A stretch of DNA of 64,000 nucleotides from Lentisphaerota bacterium. Its GTDB lineage: Bacteria > Verrucomicrobiota > Lentisphaeria > Victivallales > Victivallaceae. Where the stretch lies: NCBI GenBank assembly GCA_015061805.1, contig SUVV01000004.1:1-64000 (forward strand). The letters run 5' to 3'. Under the pieces are notes generated by a model, which saw nothing but the letters and a program-made list of their open reading frames with translations, had not been told where the DNA came from and did not search any database. Positions 52,756 to 61,500 of the stretch are shown here, one piece after another; position 1 is the stretch's first letter, and every line of letters starts with the position of its first letter. Position numbers and translations under genes: made by a program.

Positions 52756-52911
52756 ATGTCGCAGCATCCGAGTCTCCGCGTTGGTGGCAAGATCCGCAAA
52801 ATCCGTAACGTCATGAAACGTTATGAACGTCTGAACGTCCTCCGTGCCGAGGGCCGTATTCCCGAAGACAAAGTTTTGGGTCTGCCCAAGACCAAGCCGG
52901 TCGAAGTCTGA
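52756..52911 (+). CDS. PVC-type small basic protein (51 residues)
   Basis: The frame starts MSQHPSLRVGGKIRKIR, continues NVMKRYERLNVLRAEGR, and ends GLPKTKPVEV, with a GAGGTG Shine-Dalgarno. MSQHPSLR, KRYERL and GLPK are the fingerprint of the 'small basic protein' family (TIGR04137) restricted to the PVC bacteria. It is probably a ribosome- or nucleoid-associated protein. It has its own strong promoter and terminator, as expected for an abundant product. Confidence 0.92.
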   Translation: MSQHPSLRVGGKIRKIRNVMKRYERLNVLRAEGRIPEDKVLGLPKTKPVEV

Positions 52912-52933
52912 TCCACTTTGAGTCGGAATAAAG

Positions 52934-52969
52934 AACGGGACGATTTGGTAATCGTTCCGTTTTTTTTTC
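52934..52969 (+). terminator. Terminator of the small basic protein gene
   Basis: Stem AACGGGACGATT / AATCGTTCCGTT (one G-T pair), 4-base loop, then nine T. Confidence 0.9.
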
Positions 52970-53003
52970 GCAATATCTGCAAAAAACAGCGCTTTCGTGA
53001 TCT

Positions 53004-53762
53004 ATGAGCAATGTTTTCAAGAAATTGTGCCGTATCGCCGGAGAAGCTGTCGTCAAATATCAACTTATTTCTGACGGCGACCGGATTCTGGTCGGCGTTT
53101 CCGGCGGCAAAGACAGTCTGGTGCTGATGCATGTGCTTGAACATCTGCATTCGGCAGCACCGGTAGACTTCACCTTTGAAGCGGTCACTTTTGACCCCGG
53201 ATTCCCGGAATTCGCAGTTGCCAGGACTGCTGAATACTGCAAAACACACAATTGGAAACATCACATCGTACCGCTGGATATCGCTTCGGTGATCGCGGAA
53301 AAATCTTTTGAACGTTCTCCCTGCGTTCTCTGTTCCCGATTGCGCCGGGGCAAACTCTACGGCGAAGCCAAAAAACTCAACTGCAACAAATTGGCGCTGG
53401 GACAACATCTGGATGACATCGTTTCCAGTTTGTTCATCAGTTTGTGCCGGGGACAGGGAGTGACCACAATGGCACCGCTGGCAGTACCGGACAATCCGGA
53501 ACATCCGACGGTCATCCGCCCGCTGGCGCTGGTTCCGGAGCAGCTGATCATTGAATATGCCGCGACACTGGCGCTCCCGGAGGCAGGAGTCTGCCGCTAC
53601 AAAAAGCAGCTCGAATCCGGCGACCGGGTCTATTTCAAACAGGTGATCAACGATCTGGCAGGACACATCCCGGATTTGCGGAGCAACATTGCCCATTCGC
53701 TGACCCGGGTGGAGATCGACCATCTGCTGATCCCGCCGGGAAATCAAGGTGCGGAAAAATGA
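53004..53762 (+). CDS. TtcA-like tRNA 2-thiocytidine synthase
   Basis: 252 residues, against about 310 for E. coli TtcA. The PP-loop SGGKDS (33-38), CVLC with C107/C110 followed by SRLRRGKLY, and a third Cys (C197 in GVCRYK) agree with the family's [4Fe-4S] ligands. It should insert sulfur into C32 of certain tRNAs. The C-terminal region is short and divergent, so a different tRNA target cannot be excluded. It overlaps the following phosphoesterase gene (ATGA), and the upstream terminator leaves it to an unseen promoter. Confidence 0.82.
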   Translation: MSNVFKKLCRIAGEAVVKYQLISDGDRILVGVSGGKDSLVLMHVLEHLHSAAPVDFTFEAVTFDPGFPEFAVARTAEYCKTHNWKHHIVPLDIASVIAEKSFERSPCVLCSRLRRGKLYGEAKKLNCNKLALGQHLDDIVSSLFISLCRGQGVTTMAPLAVPDNPEHPTVIRPLALVPEQLIIEYAATLALPEAGVCRYKKQLESGDRVYFKQVINDLAGHIPDLRSNIAHSLTRVEIDHLLIPPGNQGAEK

Positions 53763-55015
53763 ACCGGAAACATCTGGCAGCAGTAACCGGAATACTCCTC
53801 TGCGCCCTGCAGCTCTGCAGCGGGGAGATCCAACTCATTGCCACCTGCGACATCCATGGTAATCACAAAAATTTTGCCCGCCTTGCAACAGCAATAAACA
53901 ATTATCCGGAAGCGGTAAAAATCGATATAGGTGATCTTTTTCACGGCAATGCACTGGAAGATGTAAGTTCCGGGACTCCGATGATCGCCGCCTTGAATAC
54001 CCTCAAATATGATATCCTGATTCCCGGCAATCACGAATTTGAACTGCCCCGGGAGGAATTCATTGAAACGTACCGGCAATTCGGGGGGAGTATTCTCGGA
54101 CAATTCAAAATCAAAGGACTCAAAGTTGCCCAATGGCGCCTGATCGAACGCAACGGATTCCGTTGTGCAATAATCGGCATGAGCGATAATGGGATTTACC
54201 GCGACCGGAGATTCTATCCCCATATCAGGATCATCGACGAAATCACCGCGCTGGATAACGCATTGAGTGAAATCCGCAAGGTCAAAACCGATGCCGTAGT
54301 ATTGATCCGCCACGGTGGAGATTATTTCAGCGGAGTTCCGGCAGGGCGCATCTTATACCGCCGTCCGGAGATCGATCTGGTGATCTGCGGACACACTCAC
54401 AAAGAAATCGCCGGACTGCGCCGGGGCAGAACACTGTTTGTCCAGCCCGGAGCCTTTGCCGAATCAGCGGTACTGGTGACGATGCAGAAAAAATCCGGCA
54501 AAACGCTTTTCATCAGGAGCAGATTATTGCGCCCGGAACGAGTTCAGGATAAACAAATAAGAGCGATCTTCAATCAGGCGCAGAAGCACTATTCAGCAGC
54601 ACTTGACCGTAATGCGGTAAAAATTTCCGGGGATTTTGCGGGCAGAAGCCTCGCCGCTCTGAAAAAATTTTCCGGGGCGGATTGCGCCGTCCTCGATCTC
54701 CCGGAATTACCGCAGAAAATGCTGAGTTACCGGGATTTCCTGAATCTGTTTCCCTACCGCAACCAATTGCTCACCATCGAATGTACTCTCAAAGAGTATC
54801 AGGATTTCTGCCGGGAACGCGTTCCGGCACGGCGCAAGCGGTTTGCTTCTGCCGCGCCGGAAGGTAAAGTAAATTTGATTTTAGTGCTGAATACATTTCA
54901 ATTATCGCGCAGTAAAGTCTTTAAGGCAAACCACAGATTCCGCTTGCTCTCCGGGATCGAAAGAGATATAATACAGAAAGAGTTTGATGATGCCAAAACG
55001 TTACATTGTCGCTGA
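53759..55015 (+). CDS. 5'-nucleotidase-like metallophosphoesterase, secreted
   Basis: 418 residues. The first 20 residues, MNRKHLAAVTGILLCALQLC, form a signal peptide (lipoprotein cleavage at C20 is possible: LQLC-S). Phosphoesterase motifs follow: CDIHGNH (30-36), GDLFHG (about 58), GNHEFE (about 93), and GHTHKE (about 217). A C-terminal UshA-like domain starts near 300 but is short and lacks the clear substrate pocket. It should be periplasmic and hydrolyse nucleotides or other phosphate esters for nutrient recovery. It overlaps ttcA and the start of ispH. Confidence 0.75.
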   Translation: MNRKHLAAVTGILLCALQLCSGEIQLIATCDIHGNHKNFARLATAINNYPEAVKIDIGDLFHGNALEDVSSGTPMIAALNTLKYDILIPGNHEFELPREEFIETYRQFGGSILGQFKIKGLKVAQWRLIERNGFRCAIIGMSDNGIYRDRRFYPHIRIIDEITALDNALSEIRKVKTDAVVLIRHGGDYFSGVPAGRILYRRPEIDLVICGHTHKEIAGLRRGRTLFVQPGAFAESAVLVTMQKKSGKTLFIRSRLLRPERVQDKQIRAIFNQAQKHYSAALDRNAVKISGDFAGRSLAALKKFSGADCAVLDLPELPQKMLSYRDFLNLFPYRNQLLTIECTLKEYQDFCRERVPARRKRFASAAPEGKVNLILVLNTFQLSRSKVFKANHRFRLLSGIERDIIQKEFDDAKTLHCR

Positions 55016-55847
55016 TGTCCACGGCATGTGCGGCGGAGTTTTTGCCGCGCTGGACAAATTGGAAAAAATGTTGCTCCGCCATCCGGGAGAAACTGTTTTT
55101 GTGCTGCATGAATTGGTTCACAACACCGCAGTTACCGGAGATTTTGAAAAACGTAAAGTCCGCTTTGTCGATTCAATATCAGAGATCCCGGCAGGAGCGC
55201 CGGTGGTCATCGGGGCACACGGGGTCTCCGGAAAAACCGAACGTGCCATCCGGGAAATCGCCGGAGATGTGATGGATGCCACCTGCCCGCTGGTGCGGAA
55301 ACTGCATCAGGAATCCAGCCGGTTGACCCCGGACGAGCAGTTGGTGATTTTCGGGAAAAAAGATCATCCGGAAGTTATCGGAGTTTATGATAATTCCGGA
55401 GCCGGGAGCAATTTTGTCGTTTATTCTCCGGAAGATATCGCGCTCCTGCCGCCGCTTGATTCTCCGGTATTCATCTCCCAAACCACCGTCGACTCCGCCC
55501 GCTGCGATGAGATCCGGGAACTGCTGTACCGGCGTTTTCCCACGCTGCGCTGTGTCGCCGGAGTTTGCGATGCTTCAAAACTGCGTCAGGCATCAGTGCT
55601 GCAGTTGGTCAGCCAATGCCAGACAATAATTGTTGCCGGATCGGCACACAGTTCCAATGCCTGCCGCTTGAAAGAACTTGCAGAAATGCACGGAATTCCG
55701 GCATACCTGGTGAACGGAGCAGAAGATATTCCGGAATCGGAACTCGCCGGAATCAACTGCATCGGCATCACCTCCGGAGCCAGCACGCCGGAATATGTTT
55801 TGGAAAAAATCATCTCACGATTGCAGAAAATCGGATTTTCATCTTGA
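54990..55847 (+). CDS. ispH: 4-hydroxy-3-methylbut-2-enyl diphosphate reductase
   Basis: 285 residues. The three [4Fe-4S] Cys are C14 (GMCGGV), C99 (DATCPLV) and C193 (GVCDAS); H40/H44 (HELVHN), H76-type AHGVS and H126 (DHPEV) bind the diphosphate. GSAHSSN and GITSGASTPE are also conserved. It makes IPP and DMAPP in the last step of the MEP isoprenoid pathway. Three possible starts occur within seven bases (TTG 54984, ATG 54987, ATG 54990); I prefer 54990 for its GAG spacing. It overlaps the phosphoesterase gene by 26 bases. Confidence 0.92.
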   Translation: MPKRYIVADVHGMCGGVFAALDKLEKMLLRHPGETVFVLHELVHNTAVTGDFEKRKVRFVDSISEIPAGAPVVIGAHGVSGKTERAIREIAGDVMDATCPLVRKLHQESSRLTPDEQLVIFGKKDHPEVIGVYDNSGAGSNFVVYSPEDIALLPPLDSPVFISQTTVDSARCDEIRELLYRRFPTLRCVAGVCDASKLRQASVLQLVSQCQTIIVAGSAHSSNACRLKELAEMHGIPAYLVNGAEDIPESELAGINCIGITSGASTPEYVLEKIISRLQKIGFSS

Positions 55848-55872
55848 CAAAAAAATATCGGCAGTATATATT
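55844..55872 (+). promoter_or_regulatory. Promoter of the epimerase gene
   Basis: TTGACA (55844-55849), 17 bases, TATATT (55867-55872). The -35 box overlaps the end of ispH. Confidence 0.8.
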
Positions 55873-55900
55873 CTCTGCATGACATCAAACAGGATTTTTT

Positions 55901-56920
55901 ATGAAAGCATCACAGGTCGATCCAGCTGAATTTTTCCCGGATGATTGCGGTTATGACACCACGCTTCCGGTACTGGTCACCGGAGGAGCCGGTTTTATCG
56001 GTTCCGCTCTGGTGGAAACCCTTTTGCTCAAAGGGTGCAAGGTGCGGTGTCTGGATAATTTTTCGACCGGCTTTTTCTCCAATATCGAACCTTTCATGAA
56101 AAACCCCGCATTTGAACTGATCGAAGGCGATTTGCGGAATCCGGAGGATTGCCGTAAAGCCGTTGAGGGAATCAGTTATATTTTCCATGAAGCGGCGCTG
56201 GGATCAGTACCGCGTTCGATAGCAGACCCCGCGACCAGCGTTGCGGTGAATGTTTCCGGGACGGTGAATCTGTTTGATGCCGCCCGACGGGCGGGAGTGC
56301 GCCGGATCGTCTATGCTTCAAGCAGTTCCGTTTACGGCGATGACACATCCTCTGTCAAAGTGGAAGAACGCACCGGGAAAGTGCTTTCGCCTTATGCGGC
56401 AACCAAAGCCGCCTGCGAATTGTTTGCGGAAAACTTCATCAAAGTTTACAATATGGAGATCGTCGGACTGCGCTATTTCAATGTCTTCGGAATGCGCCAG
56501 AATCCCGATGGAGCATACGCAGCGGTCATTCCCCGCTTTGCCCGGATGCTGATCGGACATAAAAGTCCGGTGATCAACGGTGACGGTTCGATTTCGCGGG
56601 ATTTCACCTTTATCGGCAACGTGGTCAACGCCAATATCCGGGCGATGGCAGTCAAAGAAGCATCCGGAAAAGTTTTCAATGTCGGATGCAGCAGAAGCAT
56701 CGATCTTAACGCCCTGTTTGCGGCACTGCGCGGTGAACTGGCAAAATTCGACCCGGAAATCGCCGGAATCGAAGCTGTCCACGGTTCAGAACGCCCGGGC
56801 GATGTCCGCTTCTCTCTGGCATCGGTGGAAGCGGCAAAGAATATCCTCGGCTACACCCCGGCATACTCTTTTGAAGAAGGTATCGCCATCACCGCCGCCT
56901 GCTACTGGCACAACCGGTGA
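55901..56920 (+). CDS. NAD-dependent nucleotide-sugar 4-epimerase (GalE/WbpP-like)
   Basis: 339 residues of the extended SDR family: TGGAGFIG (27-34), Ser in ASSSSVYG and the catalytic Y165/K169 in PYAATKA. The sequence after it, MRQNPDGAYAAVIPRF, and the GDGSISRDFTF stretch match the UDP-N-acetylglucosamine 4-epimerases (WbpP/TviC type). It likely makes UDP-GalNAc or a related sugar for a surface polysaccharide, but its neighbours do not confirm this. The last five codons lie in the first copy of the 40-bp repeat. Confidence 0.85.
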   Translation: MKASQVDPAEFFPDDCGYDTTLPVLVTGGAGFIGSALVETLLLKGCKVRCLDNFSTGFFSNIEPFMKNPAFELIEGDLRNPEDCRKAVEGISYIFHEAALGSVPRSIADPATSVAVNVSGTVNLFDAARRAGVRRIVYASSSSVYGDDTSSVKVEERTGKVLSPYAATKAACELFAENFIKVYNMEIVGLRYFNVFGMRQNPDGAYAAVIPRFARMLIGHKSPVINGDGSISRDFTFIGNVVNANIRAMAVKEASGKVFNVGCSRSIDLNALFAALRGELAKFDPEIAGIEAVHGSERPGDVRFSLASVEAAKNILGYTPAYSFEEGIAITAACYWHNR

Positions 56921-57064
56921 TCACTGAATAACAAAATAACGCGACTGGCACAACCGGTGATCACTGAATAACAAAATAACGCGACTGGCACAACCGGTGA
57001 TCACTGAATAACAAAATAACGCGACTGGCACAACCGGTGATCACTGAATAACAAAATAACGCGA
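56905..57064 (+). repeat. Four tandem copies of a 40-bp repeat
   Basis: Copies at 56905-56944, 56945-56984, 56985-57024 and 57025-57064 are identical by eye. The unit holds the palindromes ACCGGT and GTGATCAC and begins with the final codons (YWHNR and stop) of the epimerase gene. Copies 2-4 therefore are an exact expansion of the gene end plus its 3' flank. There are no spacers, so it is not a CRISPR array. Confidence 0.95.
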
Positions 57065-57093
57065 CTTGCCGCCCCCCCCGATCCGCCGTTTTC

Positions 57094-58407
57094 TTACAGC
57101 AGGAAGCGGGAACTGCGGGTTTCGAGTTCTTCGCCGATTTCCTGAATGGTTCGACCGATGTAAAGCTGACGCGGCCGGACGATCTTGGTGGAATCACCGA
57201 TCATTTCGCGCCAGTGCGCCACCCATCCGGGCAAGCGGGCAAGGGCGAACATCACAGTAAACATATTTTCCGGGATGCCCATGGCGCGGTAGAGGATACC
57301 GGTGTAGAAGTCGACATTGGGATAGAGGTTGCGTTCGACGAAATATTCATCTTTGAGCGCGATCTCTTCCAGTTTACGGGCGACATCGAGCAAGGGGTCG
57401 GTGATTCCGGAACGGGCGAGGAAGCGTTCACACTCTTTGCGGATGATGACCGCGCGCGGATCGTATGATTTGTAGACCCGGTGCCCGAATCCCATCAGGC
57501 GGAACGGATTGTTTTTATCCTTTGCCATCTTGATAAATTTGTGGATGTCACCATCTTTGTAGATCATTTTCAACTGTTCGATGACCGCCTGATTGGCGCC
57601 GCCGTGGAGCGGACCGGAGAGAGCGGAAGTTCCGGCAGAGATCGTGGCGTACAAGTTGACCTGCGCGCTGCCGATGACCCGGACGGCGGAGGTGGAACAA
57701 TTCTGCTCATGGTCGGCGTGAAGAATAAAGAGGATGTTGAGCAGACGCACCGCTTCCGGGCTGATATGATAGGGACGAACCGGAGAATCGAACATCATAT
57801 TGAGGAAGTTGGCGCAATATGAAAGATCATGCCGGGGATAGACCAGCGGTTCACCGATGGATTTTTTGTAAGCAAAAGCGGCGATGGTACGGACGATGGA
57901 GATGACCCGGGCGCAGGATTGTTCGATATTGGCGATGGTGGTGTTGATATCCACGTTGGGATAGAATGCCGCCATGGCGTTGATCATGGTCGAAAGAATG
58001 TGCATTGGGTGGGCGCCTTGCGGGAAATGGTCAAAAAAGCGGCGCATATCTTCATGAACCAGACTGTTCAAGTTGAGCATGCTGGAGAAATCCAACCGTT
58101 CCTGTTCAGTCGGCAGAGTACCATGCACGAGCAGATAAGCAACATCGACGAAAGTGGATTTTTTCACCAGTTCCTCAATGGGGATACCCCGGTAACGCAG
58201 GACACCTTTTTCGCCATCAATATAGGTGATTTGACTGCGGCAGCTGGCTGTATTGGCAAATCCCGGATCGATCGTGACCAAACCGGTACTGCGCCGCAGA
58301 GTCTGGATATCCAGAGCCTTGTCGCCTTCGGTACCGGTCACAACCGGCAATTCGATTTCCCGTCCTTCAAATTTCAGGACAGCGAACTTTTTATTTTCTT
58401 CTGCCAT
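57094..58407 (-). CDS. gltA: Citrate synthase
   Basis: 437 residues, the size of the NADH-sensitive proteobacterial type. It starts near MAEENKKF. The active-site His lies in HADHEQNCSTSAVR, further His in GGANQAV and FGHRVYKSYDPRA, and the catalytic Asp in the segment after VERNLYPNVDFYTG. It condenses acetyl-CoA with oxaloacetate. With aconitase elsewhere in the window, the first part of the citric acid cycle is present. The ATG at 58407 has no strong Shine-Dalgarno; GTG 58413 is the alternative. Promoter at 58461-58489. Confidence 0.95.
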   Translation of the reverse strand: MAEENKKFAVLKFEGREIELPVVTGTEGDKALDIQTLRRSTGLVTIDPGFANTASCRSQITYIDGEKGVLRYRGIPIEELVKKSTFVDVAYLLVHGTLPTEQERLDFSSMLNLNSLVHEDMRRFFDHFPQGAHPMHILSTMINAMAAFYPNVDINTTIANIEQSCARVISIVRTIAAFAYKKSIGEPLVYPRHDLSYCANFLNMMFDSPVRPYHISPEAVRLLNILFILHADHEQNCSTSAVRVIGSAQVNLYATISAGTSALSGPLHGGANQAVIEQLKMIYKDGDIHKFIKMAKDKNNPFRLMGFGHRVYKSYDPRAVIIRKECERFLARSGITDPLLDVARKLEEIALKDEYFVERNLYPNVDFYTGILYRAMGIPENMFTVMFALARLPGWVAHWREMIGDSTKIVRPRQLYIGRTIQEIGEELETRSSRFLL

Positions 58408-58460
58408 GCTCACAATTCCAAATTATTGATTAAGGTTACTTTCAATACTGTCAAATATAT

Positions 58461-58489
58461 AATATAGCACTCGTTGAGGAAAAAATCAA
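58461..58489 (-). promoter_or_regulatory. gltA promoter
   Basis: Minus strand TTGATT (58484-58489), 17 bases, TATATT (58461-58466). Confidence 0.7.
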
Positions 58490-58519
58490 TAAAGCGGTGA
58501 TTTTTGAAGCCGCCGGATT

Positions 58520-61500
58520 TCAGGGTTGGTTCTTTCCTTTTTGAAATTCACTCAACAGCAGACGTATCGCGGCAGAGGGGTGGCGGAGAGATTTCAACCG
58601 GGCAAGTTCCATCGTCAGCGCCTGCCAGTCATCCGGCACTACCGCCCCGGAACACTGTCTGGCGGCACGGAGAGCGGCAGTATCGTTGCCGGAATCACTT
58701 TCCAGAAGCGTGAGGACGACCATACCAAGCCGGGTCGGCTTGTTGAATTCCAGCGTTTCCCGGGCTTTGGCACTCTGTCCGCTTTTGTGAAGCGCCAGAG
58801 CCAGACGCGGGGTATAATTTTCCGGTTTCATATCGACCAACTTGCGATAGTACCAGACCGCGCTGCCGTAATCGCCGCTGATTTCGGCTTCAGAGGCGGC
58901 GCCGGAGAGGAAGCGGATCATTTCGCGCCGGTTATCCAGGAGCGAAGCAAGTTTTTTCTCCAGATCCGGGATCGGTGCAGCACCGGCAGCGCGGGCGCGT
59001 TCATAATAAAGGACAGCTTCTCCCTTGCGGTCGACTACGGAATCTGCCAGCAGACGGGCGATTTCGATCAGCGCTTCGGGATCACCGGGCGCCAGACGGA
59101 TAGCGGTGATCATCCGTTCTTCGGCGGCACGGGCGGAACCGGAACCGTTTTCGATCAATCCGGCGAGCAATTGAACCTGATGATTACCGGAGTGGCTCTT
59201 GAGCAGAGGATCAACAATGCTTCTGGCGTTGCCGAAGCGTTTCAGAGCGATCTGACAACGGGCAGTACGGATGGCGAGTTCCAGATTGAACTTGCCTCCG
59301 GCACGGGCGGAACTCAAGTGCGGCAGTGCGCCGGCATAGTCCTGCCGTTCATAAAGGATATGTCCCAGGCGGAGGTGAGCCGGACGGAAATTCTCATCGG
59401 CAAGCAGTGCCTGCCGGTAATTCCAGATGGCAAGTTCCATATTGCCGTTGCGTTCAGCAACCAATCCGGCACCGGCAAGTTCTTCGGGGGATTCGGTAAC
59501 TTTGACCGCCGGGACATCGGGGGCTGCCCCGCGCCGGATGGCATCGATTTCAGAAGCGAGCCGGTCACGTTCGGCAGTGATTTCGGTATAGAGTTTATTC
59601 ATGGCGGCGATCTCTGCCTTGAGCCGGTCAAGTTGAGCCTGATCGACTTTGTTTTTCAAAGCGGCGCTGGAATTGCGGTTCATCTCGGCAAGTTCAGTAT
59701 TGAGTTTACGCAGGACAGCGATCTCTTCACTGCGGCGTTTGCCGAACTCTTCGGCGGCTTCACAGCGGCTGTTGAGATGGGAAATGCGTTCAGAGAACTG
59801 CTCTTTAAGTGTATCATACTCTTTCTGCAGCCGGGTCAGACGGTCATTGAGCGGACCGAGCGCCGAAGCGGTACGGCGAAGATCCCGGATCTGGCGGCGG
59901 TATTCCTCCGGCATAGCATCAACATCTCCGGACTGCAAACGCTTGATCATCGCATTGAGCCGGTCGATTTCCGAACTCTGGGCAGCGATCATCGCTTCAA
60001 GTTCTTTCTGTTTCTGCAAATCGTTCCGGGTGGAGGAGAGTTGTTTTTCCACTTCAATACGTTTTTTGACCGAATCGGTAAATTTGTCATTAAGCTGATC
60101 GATCTGACTCATACGCTCTTTGAGTTGAAGTTCCAACTCGCCGGTACGGATTTTAAGTTTGGCAAGTTGCGGTTCGATGCCTGCCAGACGGAGATACTCT
60201 TTCTGAACATTTTTCAACTGCTCAAGTTCTTTTCTGGTGCCATCCAACTCGGCGAGACGACGCCGGAGAGAATCAAGTTCAGCGGCGCGGCTGCGCAGGG
60301 TCTTGACCTCATCGGTAAGGCGGCGGTTGCCGGAACGCAGATCTTCATTGAGCTGCTGTTCGCGGGAAAGGGTTGATTTGAGCCGGTCGAGTTCCAACAG
60401 GCGGAGTTTTACTCTTGCCAACTCTTTTTCCTTGGGTTTGGCGGCGGCGAGCAAAGCGCGGTTTTCGCGGTTTTCGGTAGAAAGTGCCTCAAAATTGCGC
60501 TTGAGTGCGGAGAATTCGGCTTCGACCTCTTTGAGACGTTGAATTTCGCTGTTCTGCTGATCTTTGAGCGCGGTAAGGGAAATTTCCCGGGCGCGTGCTT
60601 CTTTGAGTTCCGCCTCTGCGGCTTTGAGTTTCCGTTCAAAATCGACGATTCTGGAAGCGGATGAATTGGCATTGTTGCGAATGACTACAAGTTCATTCTG
60701 CAGAGTGAGCAGATCTTTTTCCAATTTACGGCAGGTTTCCCGGGCGGCGGCGGCATTGCGGAAATCGGCGCTGTCGCGGGCTTCCAGGCGTTTATTCAGA
60801 GTGTCATTGCGACCGGCGATCTCTTTGATATCTTTTTCCAGGGAGGTATTGCGCTGTTTCAAAGATTCATTTTCTTTCATGTAACGTGAAATCGCATTGC
60901 GTCCGCGTTCAAATTCGGCATTCATTTCGCCGATCTGCTCCTGACTGCGTCTTAAATCGGCATCGAGTTCAGATATTCTCTGCTTGTAACGGGCGATCTC
61001 CTGTCCGGCAGAAACCAGTTTGCTGTTGCTGCCGGAAAGTTCTTTTCTCAAATCAGAAATCGCGACCATCGCGGCGCCATGTTCAGCGACGGCGGCATTT
61101 TTTTCAGCGATCGCGGCATCTTTTTCGGCGACGGCGGCATTTTTTTCAGCGATCGCGGCATTTTTCTCAGCGACGGCGATATTTTTCTCAGCCAGAGCGC
61201 GATTTTTTTCCGCCTCAGCGGCGTTACGGGAAAGCTGCTGCTCTCTGGAGAATTTTTCGGCAGAAAGTTTCTCTGCCAGAGCATTTTTCCGGGCGATTTC
61301 GGCAGCCTTACGGGCGCTTTCGGCGGCTTTTTGTTCATTTTCGGCGGCGATTTTCCGTTTTGCCGCCTCTTCGTTGCTGGCAATTCCCTGTTTGATGGCT
61401 TCGCGCAGTTCGGCATTGTGCTTTTGGGTCCGTTCGAGTTCACCATTCAAAAGCGCCAGTCTGGAATCGGTTTCCTGCATCCGGAATTGCAGATTTTTCA

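Noticed and set aside
56905-57064. CRISPR-like array
   Set aside because: Repeats are contiguous without spacers, and no cas gene is near.
58526-60376. Plus-strand frame of 616 codons
   Set aside because: Antisense to the coiled-coil gene, which has a signal peptide and a coupled start.
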